In this document: positions 19,173-25,380 of the stretch, piece after piece | Layout of the letters: each line of letters opens with the position of its first letter | Numbering within the stretch: the stretch's first letter is position 1 | Assembly: GCA_019455285.1 (NCBI GenBank) | Contig: JACFMS010000002.1 | Location: forward strand, 62,001-126,000 | Source of the DNA: Sphingomonadales bacterium | GTDB lineage: Bacteria > Pseudomonadota > Alphaproteobacteria > Sphingomonadales > Govanellaceae | Direction: 5' to 3' | Length of the DNA stretch: 64,000 nt | Notes under the pieces: model-generated | The model's database searches: none | Told to the model about the DNA's origin: nothing | The model's input: the letters and a program-made list of their open reading frames with translations, nothing else | Program-made: the position numbers and the translations under genes

Positions 19173-20453
19173 TTACGAGAAAGAAGGAAGGCTGCCGGCG
19201 CGTAAGTACTCCTTGGTCAAACGCTTGCCGAGCTCTACCGCCGGCTGATCGTAGGGGTTGACGCCATAAAGGCGGCTGGCGATCACCGTCTCCAGCATGA
19301 AATGCATCATAAGCGCGCCTAAGGATCGTTCATTGACGGCGCGCAGCCGGATGTGACGCAGCGGCCGGCCGCGTTCTTTCAGCACCGTAAGGGTTGCCGC
19401 CGCTTCCGCCGTCACCACATCGCCGATGGTGTGGCCGCGAAGATAAGCCAGATCCGGGTCATCGGCCAGGTCCGCTGTCAGGAGCGGACCTTCGCCCCGC
19501 TGGTCGGAGGTAATGACGGTGTAGAACTTATCCGCCGGACCATCGAGATAGAGCTGCAACTGGCTGTGCTGATCCACCGGTCCAAGGGCCCGCACCGGGG
19601 TGGCGCCGCGGCCGTCTTTGCCCAGGCTTTCCGCCCATAGCTGCTGGTGCCAGGCGGCGAAGCGCTCCAACCGGCAGTCGTAAGGCATCAGCACATTGAT
19701 ATTAATGCCATGAGCGGCATGCAAGGCGACGAGCACACCCGCCGCCACCGCCGCCGGGACGTGGTCAGGGCTGGGGGCCTGCCGCATCAGGCGAAAGGTT
19801 TCCGCCGCCCCGGCGCGAAACGCCGCCACGTCGAGCCCCACCACCATCGCCGGCAGCAGGCCGACCATGGAAAACACCGAAAACCGCCCGCCGAGATTGG
19901 GATCATGATCGAAGGTCGGCAGCCGCCGGCTTTCCGCGAAACGCCGCAAGGGGCTGGAGCTGGGCTCGACGATGACCGTGAAATGCTCGGCAATCTTGTC
20001 GCTATCCGCGACCTCGCGCAGCGCGGCGAAGGCGGCGATCAGCTGCGCCATGGTCTCCGCCGTGCCGCCCGATTTGGAGACGACGATGAAATGGCTGCGC
20101 GCCAGGTTCAATTGGCAGAGCAGGCTTGCCATGGAATGGGGCCCGAGATTGTCGAGAAAATGCAGCCGTATCTGCTGCTCATCGCGCGCCGCCTGCGGCC
20201 CTTTCAGGGCGCACAACGCCTGTGCGCCAAGGCTAGACCCGCCCGTGCCAAGTATAACTACTTCATTGAATTTACTAATGATTTTATCAACAACAGGGCG
20301 CATCAAGGCAATGTCCTCGCGCGCCTCGGGCAGGGTGAGAAAGGGCAGGCCGCCGCTGTCATGACCACGGCCCAGAGCCGCCATCGCCTCGCCCAGCGGG
20401 TCGGCATCCTGCGGCGGCAGCGGCAGGGGGTTGAAGATGGTCTGCTGATACAT
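19173..20453 (-). CDS. pgi: Glucose-6-phosphate isomerase, short form
   Basis: This enzyme interconverts glucose-6-phosphate and fructose-6-phosphate. The SIS-fold signature GTGGSSLGAQ is at about 69-79, VVSKSGGTAETM follows, and QLWAESLGKDGRG is the second family signature. At 426 residues it is shorter than the roughly 550-residue E. coli enzyme, as in many alphaproteobacteria and thermophiles. It is first in the pgi-galU-ugd run. It links central carbon flow to both the UDP-glucuronate and UDP-GlcNAc/pseudaminate branches. Confidence 0.92.
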   Translation of the reverse strand: MYQQTIFNPLPLPPQDADPLGEAMAALGRGHDSGGLPFLTLPEAREDIALMRPVVDKIISKFNEVVILGTGGSSLGAQALCALKGPQAARDEQQIRLHFLDNLGPHSMASLLCQLNLARSHFIVVSKSGGTAETMAQLIAAFAALREVADSDKIAEHFTVIVEPSSSPLRRFAESRRLPTFDHDPNLGGRFSVFSMVGLLPAMVVGLDVAAFRAGAAETFRLMRQAPSPDHVPAAVAAGVLVALHAAHGININVLMPYDCRLERFAAWHQQLWAESLGKDGRGATPVRALGPVDQHSQLQLYLDGPADKFYTVITSDQRGEGPLLTADLADDPDLAYLRGHTIGDVVTAEAAATLTVLKERGRPLRHIRLRAVNERSLGALMMHFMLETVIASRLYGVNPYDQPAVELGKRLTKEYLRAGSLPSFS

Positions 20454-20602
20454 GGTCCTTAAGCCTTAGGTACTATTACCCCGGTACCGCCACCTGTAGC
20501 GGCCATAGTTTAATGAACCGACAACGGAAAGGAAACCGCCCCCTTGCGGGACCAGGCGCTTTACGCTACCACGCCGTGGAGCAATTCTGGCACAGACAGA
20601 AC

Positions 20603-20692
20603 GGTCATTGCGAGGAGGCTTTAGCCGACGAAGCAATCCATCCTCAATGCGTTTTTTGGATTGCTTCGCCCCTAACAGGGCTCGCAATGACC
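20603..20692. repeat. Nested palindromic intergenic repeat
   Basis: An outer 12-bp inverted pair, GGTCATTGCGAG at 20603-20614 and its complement at 20681-20692, encloses an inner perfect 12-bp pair at 20629-20640 and 20657-20668 (CGAAGCAATCCA). The element can fold into one long hairpin. The same kind of sequence is scattered in many bacterial genomes as a small non-coding mobile or REP-like element. It lies in the gap between pgi and the divergent transaminase gene. Confidence 0.8.
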
Positions 20693-20741
20693 ATTCGATG
20701 TCATCTGGAAACACTCTAACTGCATCATTGGAGTACCCCCG

Positions 20742-21638
20742 GTGTCCCGCATCGCCTATGTCGATGGCCGCTATGTTCCCCACCGCGAGGCCTCGGTCCA
20801 TATCGAGGACCGCGGTTATCAGTTCGCCGATGGCGTTTACGAGGTTTGCGCCGTGATGAACGGCCGCCTGTTGGACGAAGCGCCGCACCTTGATCGCCTC
20901 GACCGCTCGTTGCGCGAGCTGCGCATACCTCAGCCCATGACGCGCCCGGCGCTGTTGCGGGTGCTGCGCGAAGTGGTGCGACGCAACCGGGTGCGCCAGG
21001 GCCTGGTCTACATGCAGGTGACAAGGGGCGTGGCGCGCCGCGATCACCCCTTCCCCGCCCATGCCCGCCCGGTGCTGGTGGTCGCGGCAAAGCATGTGAA
21101 TTTCGCCAAGACCGCTGCCCGCGCCGCCGCCGGCGTCAAGGTCATCACCGTGCCCGACCAACGCTGGGCGCGCTGCGACATCAAATCGGTGGCGCTGTTA
21201 CCCAACATTCTCGCCAAGCAGGCGGCGGTGGAGGCCGGCGCGTTCGAGGCTTGGCAGGTGGATGAGGACGGCTATGTCACCGAAGGCTCCTCCACCAACG
21301 CCTGGATCGTGACCAAGGACGGCGTGCTGGTCACTCGCCAGCTGGGCAATGAAATCCTGCCCGGCATCACCCGCGCCGCCATCCTGGCCATTGCCAAGAC
21401 GAGTAACTTGAAGGTCGAGGAGCGCCCCTTCACGGTAGCCGAAGCCAAGAGCGCCCGGGAAGCCTTCGTCACCAGCGCCACCAGTTTCGCCATGCCGGTG
21501 ATCGAGATCGATGGACAGGCGATCGCCAACGGCGCGCCGGGATCGATCGCCCGGATGCTGTTTGCCGCCTACTGGGACAAAGCCAAAATCGAAACCGGCG
21601 TTGACCCTGACCTGATTTTAGGCTCCACCTTCCGGTAA
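20742..21638 (+). CDS. dat: D-amino-acid transaminase (class IV PLP aminotransferase)
   Basis: The protein has 298 residues with the fold-type IV pattern. VDGRYVPHREASVHIEDRG begins the protein, the PLP lysine is Lys148 in CDIKSVALLPN, and VTEGSSTNAW carries the phosphate-binding residues. The length and N-terminus fit D-alanine aminotransferase, which makes D-glutamate or D-alanine for peptidoglycan. Branched-chain aminotransferase or aminodeoxychorismate lyase are less likely alternatives. The start is GTG at 20742, with GGAG 8 bases upstream. It converges with the metal-sensor-like gene, overlapping by 21 bp. Confidence 0.9.
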   Translation: MSRIAYVDGRYVPHREASVHIEDRGYQFADGVYEVCAVMNGRLLDEAPHLDRLDRSLRELRIPQPMTRPALLRVLREVVRRNRVRQGLVYMQVTRGVARRDHPFPAHARPVLVVAAKHVNFAKTAARAAAGVKVITVPDQRWARCDIKSVALLPNILAKQAAVEAGAFEAWQVDEDGYVTEGSSTNAWIVTKDGVLVTRQLGNEILPGITRAAILAIAKTSNLKVEERPFTVAEAKSAREAFVTSATSFAMPVIEIDGQAIANGAPGSIARMLFAAYWDKAKIETGVDPDLILGSTFR

Positions 21639-22148
21639 TGGCGGGGAGGGTGGCGGCGGCTGACGCCAATGCCGATCGCCGTCTCCGCCCCGTTTCCAGC
21701 GATGGCCGTCGCGCATCATGCGCCGCGTCAGTTCGCGCCGCGCCTCCACCGGCAGACGAACCGCCATTTCTTGCGTCGCCGCTTGAATTTCCCGCTGCAA
21801 CAGGGCGTCCGCCGCCTGCACATCCTGAAACGCTTTTTCCAGCGCGGCAAGATCGACCGTTTCGGTAGCCAGCACGTCGGCCAGCGCCCGCCGCTTCTCC
21901 CGCACCTCGCGCACCTGATGATGAATGCGGTCGCGGTGCGCCGTCATGATCTCATCAACAGTGCGGCGCGCCGCTTCCGGCAGATCGGCGGTCAGTTGGC
22001 GCAGCGACATGTGCGGGCCTAAGATTTCGCGACGGTGATGCAGCGCGCTGCCGACGCCGATGCCGATGAGAAGAACATTGACGATCAGCGACGCGCCGAG
22101 CGCAACCTTCAGCCAACGTCGCGGCTTTGCTTGTGGCGCATCGCTCAT
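21618..22148 (-). CDS. Periplasmic metal-sensor-like protein (CnrX/Spy-type, membrane anchored)
   Basis: The protein has 176 residues. One membrane segment at about 15-34 (VALGASLIVNVLLIGIGVGSAL) is followed by an alpha-helical periplasmic domain with a His-rich start (HHRREILGPHM). There are further histidines in the helices and a Pro-rich tail. This is the layout of heavy-metal-resistance proteins (Metal_resist/CpxP/Spy superfamily). It is the third gene of an ECF sigma, anti-sigma, sensor run and overlaps the anti-sigma gene by 4 bp. That resembles the CnrYXH arrangement, where the X protein senses metal. The inducing signal is unknown. Confidence 0.7.
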   Translation of the reverse strand: MSDAPQAKPRRWLKVALGASLIVNVLLIGIGVGSALHHRREILGPHMSLRQLTADLPEAARRTVDEIMTAHRDRIHHQVREVREKRRALADVLATETVDLAALEKAFQDVQAADALLQREIQAATQEMAVRLPVEARRELTRRMMRDGHRWKRGGDGDRHWRQPPPPSPPLPEGGA

Positions 22149-22603
22149 GGCTGTCCTTCCTCCAATGAGGCAATGACATCGCCGTCATTGCCCAAGACAT
22201 AGCCGCTCAGATCCTGCTCGTTAAAGAGCGGCACGCTGACAATATTGATGCCCAACCACAAGCCGACGAACGAGGCCGCCATCAGCGCCGCCGCCTGCGG
22301 CCAGAAACTGGAGAAGGCGATGGGGGAATGTGTCTTGGCGGGAAACTTCATCACTTCGGCGACCGGCGGCATGGCTGCGCTCAAGAGGCGCGCGCGCAAA
22401 TCCGGTGACGGCGCAGCGACCTGATAACTGTCGAGAAGGCCATCAAGCGCGCGCGCCTCCGCCACCAGCCGCGCCGCCGCCGGCGAGGCGGCAATGAGCG
22501 CATCGGCGCGCCGCCGCGCCTCGTCTGGCCAGCGCTCCCGGCGCGCGCCATGACCGGCGATCAGGGTTTCCAACTCATCGAGCGTCATCGTCACCACCTT
22601 CAT
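22145..22603 (-). CDS. Putative anti-sigma factor, single-pass membrane protein
   Basis: The product has 152 residues. A cytoplasmic helical N-terminus (TLDELETLIAGHGARRERWP) resembles small alphaproteobacterial anti-sigma domains without a zinc site. One membrane segment near 112-130 (FWPQAAALMAASFVGLWLG) and a short periplasmic tail follow. The start at 22603 overlaps the sigma gene stop as ATGA, so the longer frame from 22735 is rejected. It would hold the ECF sigma factor at the membrane until the periplasmic partner signals. No HxxxCxxC zinc motif is present. Confidence 0.7.
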   Translation of the reverse strand: MKVVTMTLDELETLIAGHGARRERWPDEARRRADALIAASPAAARLVAEARALDGLLDSYQVAAPSPDLRARLLSAAMPPVAEVMKFPAKTHSPIAFSSFWPQAAALMAASFVGLWLGINIVSVPLFNEQDLSGYVLGNDGDVIASLEEGQP

Positions 22604-23160
22604 CCTTGTTCGTAAATCGGCAGCAGCGTCTCGGCCAACGACCGCCGCGCCCGCACCAGGAGCGCCTCCAGCGCCTTGACGCCAATCTCCAGGCTCGCCG
22701 CCGCTTCCCGGTTGCTCAAGCCCTGGTAATAGCACAGCACCACCGCCGCCCGCTGACGCTCCGGCAATTGTTCCAGCGCACCCTTGACCTGACGCCTTCG
22801 CAGGGCGGCCGCCGCCGTCGTCTCGGGGCAGTCGGCCGGATCGACGACCTCGTCAAGCCCGTCCGCGCCCGGCGGCAGACGGCGGCGCAGATGGTCGATG
22901 GCGGCGTTATAAAGTAGGCGATAGAACCACGGCCGGAACTTGCCCCGCCCTTCGTCCCAGGTGGCCGCCCCGATCCACACCTTGATGAAGGCGTCCTGCG
23001 CCACGTCCTCGGCCTCGCTCGGGTGGCCCAGCATGCGTTGGGCGAAGGCCGCCGCCGGCGACAAGTAGCGATCGATGAGCGCAGCATAGGCCGCCCGATC
23101 ACGGGCCGCCACCCGGCCCATGAGCGCCTCATCCGTCGCCTCGTCGGCATCATTAGCCAC
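22600..23160 (-). CDS. ECF-family RNA polymerase sigma factor
   Basis: The protein contains sigma region 2 (AYAALIDRYLSPAAAFAQRMLG, EAEDVAQDAFIKVW) and region 4 (ALEQLPERQRAAVVLCYYQGLS, NREAAASLEIG). Region 3 is missing, as in ECF sigma factors. The open frame extends to a TTG at 23184. I place the start at GTG 23158-23160 because a GGAGGA sequence lies upstream of it, although the 12-base spacing is a little long. It is first in the operon with the anti-sigma and metal-sensor-like genes. Targets are unknown. Confidence 0.9.
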   Translation of the reverse strand: MANDADEATDEALMGRVAARDRAAYAALIDRYLSPAAAFAQRMLGHPSEAEDVAQDAFIKVWIGAATWDEGRGKFRPWFYRLLYNAAIDHLRRRLPPGADGLDEVVDPADCPETTAAAALRRRQVKGALEQLPERQRAAVVLCYYQGLSNREAAASLEIGVKALEALLVRARRSLAETLLPIYEQG

Positions 23161-23264
23161 GGCGGGCTTATATCCTCCGCGCAATCGGGCTCGTCCTTCG
23201 ATGGCTTCTCTTGCTATATACGCGAGGCAGGCGATTATCCTGCGCGCAACCGGAAGGCGGCCCC

Positions 23265-23615
23265 ATGGACATCTATCACATTTGGTTCGACTTGCAGGGC
23301 GGCGTCAAGGACGTCGAATTCAGCGAGCGTCTGGAGCGTTTCTTAAACGCCATGAAAGAGGCCGGCCATATCGCCGGCCATCGTCTGACCCGGCGCAAGC
23401 TGGGGTTTGGCCCAGCGGAACTGGGCGAGTTTCACGTCATGATCGAGGTCGAAGGGCTGGCCCAGCTCGACCAAGCGTTTGCGGCGGCTGCCTCGCGCGC
23501 CGATCCCGTCGAGCGGCTGCACCATGCCGTCAACAGCCAAGTTACGAACTTCCGCGCCGCCCTTTATCGCGATTTTCCCGACCCCATCCGCCAGCGCGGC
23601 CAGGAGAAGTTTTAG
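23265..23615 (+). CDS. Conserved hypothetical protein (DUF6614-like)
   Basis: The 116-residue protein begins MDIYHIWFDLQGGVKD and has two beta-alpha-beta-like halves, suggesting a small ferredoxin-like or dimeric alpha-beta barrel fold. There is no signal peptide or membrane segment. I recall the same pattern (RRKLGFGPxELGEFHxMIEV, NFRAALYRDFPDP) in alphaproteobacterial proteins of the DUF6614 type, whose function is unknown. The start is set at the ATG at 23265, which begins the conserved part. Its last codons (RGQEKF) are repeated 1.77 kb downstream at 25358-25380. Confidence 0.75.
   Translation: MDIYHIWFDLQGGVKDVEFSERLERFLNAMKEAGHIAGHRLTRRKLGFGPAELGEFHVMIEVEGLAQLDQAFAAAASRADPVERLHHAVNSQVTNFRAALYRDFPDPIRQRGQEKF
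23593..23615. repeat. Left copy of a 23-bp direct repeat flanking the HxlR-TfoX-MAPEG-YciI module
   Basis: These 23 bases are the 3' end of the DUF6614-like gene, encoding RGQEKF and the stop codon. They match 25358-25380 at 22 of 23 positions in direct orientation. The single difference is synonymous in the RGQEKF frame. Confidence 0.9.
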
Positions 23616-23709
23616 CAGTCGGCGGCGAAGGCGGCGCATCGGTTCGGTAACTTCGCCATAGGCCCCCGAGGGAATGCCGTAAGTCAGCCAAAATGTTGGA
23701 AGCCGTTGC

Positions 23710-24129
23710 CTACCGGGCGGCAGCCCACGCCTGACGAATTGAAGCCAGGTACCCGGCACGATCGCGCAACATTTCTTTAACCTCATGGGGAGGCGCCGCT
23801 GTTGCCTCGTGTTGGGCCGCCCAAAGGATCATCTCAAACAGCACGGGGGCTAAATCGATGCCGCGCTGCGTCAACCGATAGCAAAATCGGCGTGCATCCG
23901 CCGGATCACGGCGGCGTTGAACTAGGCCATGCGCCTCCAGCCTGCCTAGCCGATCCGTCAATATATTCGAGGCAATACCCTCGCCCCCTTCGAGCAATTC
24001 GCTGAATCGGCTGCGCCCTTTGAGCATCAAATCGCGCACGATAAGGAGGGTCCATCGGTCCCCAAATATCTCCAGGGACACGTTCAGAGGGCAGTCCGAT
24101 CGACGCTTTGCGCCAGGTTCATTGGCCAT
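23710..24129 (-). CDS. HxlR family winged-helix transcriptional regulator
   Basis: This 139-residue protein has the HxlR hallmark N-terminus CPLNVSLEIFGDRWTLLIVRDL, a helix-turn-helix with FSELLEGGEGIASNILTDRLGRLE and the wing GLVQRRRDPADARRFCYRLT. HxlR proteins are dimeric repressors or activators, often redox- or electrophile-responsive through the conserved N-terminal cysteine (Cys13 here). It is divergent from the TfoX-MAPEG-YciI gene run. Two matching palindromes in the shared 80-bp region make it the likely regulator of itself and of those genes. Confidence 0.9.
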   Translation of the reverse strand: MANEPGAKRRSDCPLNVSLEIFGDRWTLLIVRDLMLKGRSRFSELLEGGEGIASNILTDRLGRLEAHGLVQRRRDPADARRFCYRLTQRGIDLAPVLFEMILWAAQHEATAAPPHEVKEMLRDRAGYLASIRQAWAAAR

Positions 24130-24135
24130 AAGCGA

Positions 24136-24164
24136 AGCATAATAAAATCACTTGCGTTTTGCAA
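24136..24164 (-). promoter_or_regulatory. Predicted promoter of the HxlR gene
   Basis: On the minus strand TTGCAA (24159-24164) and TATGCT (24136-24141) are separated by 17 bases. The -10 box ends only 6 bases before the ATG, so the transcript would be leaderless or nearly so. The first operator palindrome lies across the spacer and the -35 box, which fits autorepression. Confidence 0.45.
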
Positions 24165-24167
24165 TCT
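24149..24167. promoter_or_regulatory. Imperfect HxlR-type operator, copy 1
   Basis: CACTTGC, five bases, then GCAA with a degenerate end. It has the same 7-5-7 layout as the perfect palindrome 28 bp away. It overlaps the predicted promoter of the HxlR gene. Confidence 0.5.
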
Positions 24168-24176
24168 AATCAAGAA

Positions 24177-24195
24177 CACTTGCAAAAAGCAAGTG
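24177..24195. promoter_or_regulatory. Perfect HxlR-type operator palindrome, copy 2
   Basis: CACTTGC at 24177-24183 and GCAAGTG at 24189-24195 form a perfect 7-bp inverted repeat with an AAAAA spacer, 14 bases before the TfoX-like gene. Its centre is 28 bp from copy 1, close to an integral number of helical turns. It is the most likely binding site of the divergently encoded HxlR regulator. Confidence 0.6.
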
Positions 24196-24209
24196 AGTAG
24201 GGTGCAAAC

Positions 24210-24611
24210 ATGGGTACAAGCGATAGCGTCAAGATACTGGCCGAGAGGGTCCGTGCGATCATCGACAAGCCGACCGTCGTCAAGCGCATGTTCGGCGGCC
24301 TGACCTTCATGCTTAACGGCAACATGCTATGCTGCATCTCGACCAAGGGTCTCATGGCTCGCGTAGGCGCCGCCGCTGAGGCCGATGCGCTGACGCGCCC
24401 ATTTGCGACGCGCTGCCTGGGTGCCGGCCGCCCGATGGCTGGATTTATTCTCGTCGATCATCGAGGCGTAGCCAGCGACACCGATTTGCGAATTTGGGTC
24501 GAACTTGCGTTGGACTATGTCGGCAACCTGCCTCCCAAGAAGCCCAAAACGCGCAAAACAAGTCCCCATAAACCAGAAATGACTACCCGTACATCCAGGA
24601 AAGTCTCATGA
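24210..24611 (+). CDS. TfoX/Sxy N-terminal domain protein
   Basis: The protein has 133 residues with the TfoX N-terminal fold: KRMFGGLTFMLNGNMLCCISTKGLMARVG is the typical core. The TfoX C-terminal domain is absent, and a Lys/Thr-rich tail follows residue 108. Full TfoX/Sxy controls competence in gammaproteobacteria. Stand-alone N-terminal domains in alphaproteobacteria have no established role. An AGGG ribosome site lies 8 bases upstream. The stop overlaps the MAPEG gene start by 4 bp, so the two are translationally coupled. Confidence 0.85.
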   Translation: MGTSDSVKILAERVRAIIDKPTVVKRMFGGLTFMLNGNMLCCISTKGLMARVGAAAEADALTRPFATRCLGAGRPMAGFILVDHRGVASDTDLRIWVELALDYVGNLPPKKPKTRKTSPHKPEMTTRTSRKVS

Positions 24612-25054
24612 ACGCATTGTCTCCCCCCTATCCGTTGCTGACAATCTTTGGTCTGGCCATGCTTTTTTTGGGCCTGAAAGCGCTCGTCCTTGGTACTGCG
24701 ACGGCGGCGACGCGGGGGCGCATCAAGCAATTTATCAATCCGGAGGACGCGGCGTGGTTGAAGGGAACTCACGTCGAGCATGATTCCGAAGCGGTTGCAC
24801 GAATCGGGCGCGCACACCGCAATGACCTTGAAAACTTACTGGTATTCGCAATCGCTGGCGCGATCTATCTTGCCGCGGGCGCCTCTGGGATTGCAGGCGC
24901 CATCTATTGCGGCCTCTTCGTGAGCGCTCGGCTGCTTCACACCTTCGCTTATCTGTCGAAGCGCCCCCTACTCAGGCGAAACGCCTATACTTTGGGATTC
25001 TTCGTCATTGCTCTCATGAGCATCCATGCCGCTGTTGCCCTGATCATCAATTAA
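24608..25054 (+). CDS. MAPEG family membrane protein
   Basis: This 148-residue protein has four hydrophobic helices and the MAPEG pattern: GRAHRNDLENLLVFAIAG after helix 1 and SARLLHTFAYL near the third helix. Members include microsomal glutathione S-transferases, which use glutathione against electrophiles or hydroperoxides in the membrane. Arg and Asn in the RAHRND segment correspond to glutathione-binding positions. Its coupling to the TfoX-like gene and an HxlR regulator suggests a small inducible detoxification operon; that is inference. Confidence 0.85.
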   Translation: MNALSPPYPLLTIFGLAMLFLGLKALVLGTATAATRGRIKQFINPEDAAWLKGTHVEHDSEAVARIGRAHRNDLENLLVFAIAGAIYLAAGASGIAGAIYCGLFVSARLLHTFAYLSKRPLLRRNAYTLGFFVIALMSIHAAVALIIN

Positions 25055-25071
25055 ATGCGAAAGAAACACAC

Positions 25072-25359
25072 ATGAAGAAATTTGCCCTTCTCACCATTGG
25101 ATTTGTCCCCCCCACACCTGAGATCATGGCCGCATGGAAAGCGTGGCTTGACTCCATCAAGGACAATATCATCGAGCAAATCGGCCTTAGAAATGGCCGC
25201 GAAATATCGGCAGCGGGAACGAAGAATTTGCCGCTGAGTCTCGATTCCGTTACCGGCGTGATGATCATCAGCGCCGCGAGTCTCGATGACGCAGAGAAAT
25301 TGGCGCAGAGTAACCCCTATATTTCCAGCATCCGTCTATACGAGGTGATAGGACACTAG
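25072..25359 (+). CDS. YciI-like small alpha-beta barrel protein
   Basis: The 95-residue protein starting at the ATG at 25072 has the length and secondary structure pattern of YCII-related proteins. Strand MKKFALLTIGF, helix around the W-rich segment, strand GVMIISAASLDDAEKLAQSNPYIS and terminal strand SIRLYEVI can be followed. Such proteins form dimeric ferredoxin-like barrels, and some act as lyases or EthD-like accessory enzymes. The usual His-Asp pair is not obvious. It follows the MAPEG gene by 17 bp. Its stop codon overlaps the right-hand direct repeat. Confidence 0.65.
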   Translation: MKKFALLTIGFVPPTPEIMAAWKAWLDSIKDNIIEQIGLRNGREISAAGTKNLPLSLDSVTGVMIISAASLDDAEKLAQSNPYISSIRLYEVIGH

Positions 25360-25380
25360 CGCGGTCAGGAGAAGTTTTAG
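25358..25380. repeat. Right copy of the 23-bp direct repeat
   Basis: These bases match 23593-23615 at 22 of 23 positions. They run from the YciI-like stop codon into the stop codon of the P-type ATPase gene. Read in the left copy's frame they would still encode RGQEKF and a stop, so they look like a duplicated 3' end of the DUF6614-like gene. Confidence 0.9.

Noticed and set aside
20466-21161. Minus-strand open frame of 231 codons over the start of dat
   Set aside because: It runs antisense to the conserved PLP transaminase and through the palindromic repeat. No recognisable protein features.
23616-25357. Classical transposon origin of the HxlR module
   Set aside because: The inner ends show no terminal inverted repeats and no transposase gene is present. 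The 23-bp duplication is longer than usual IS target duplications.
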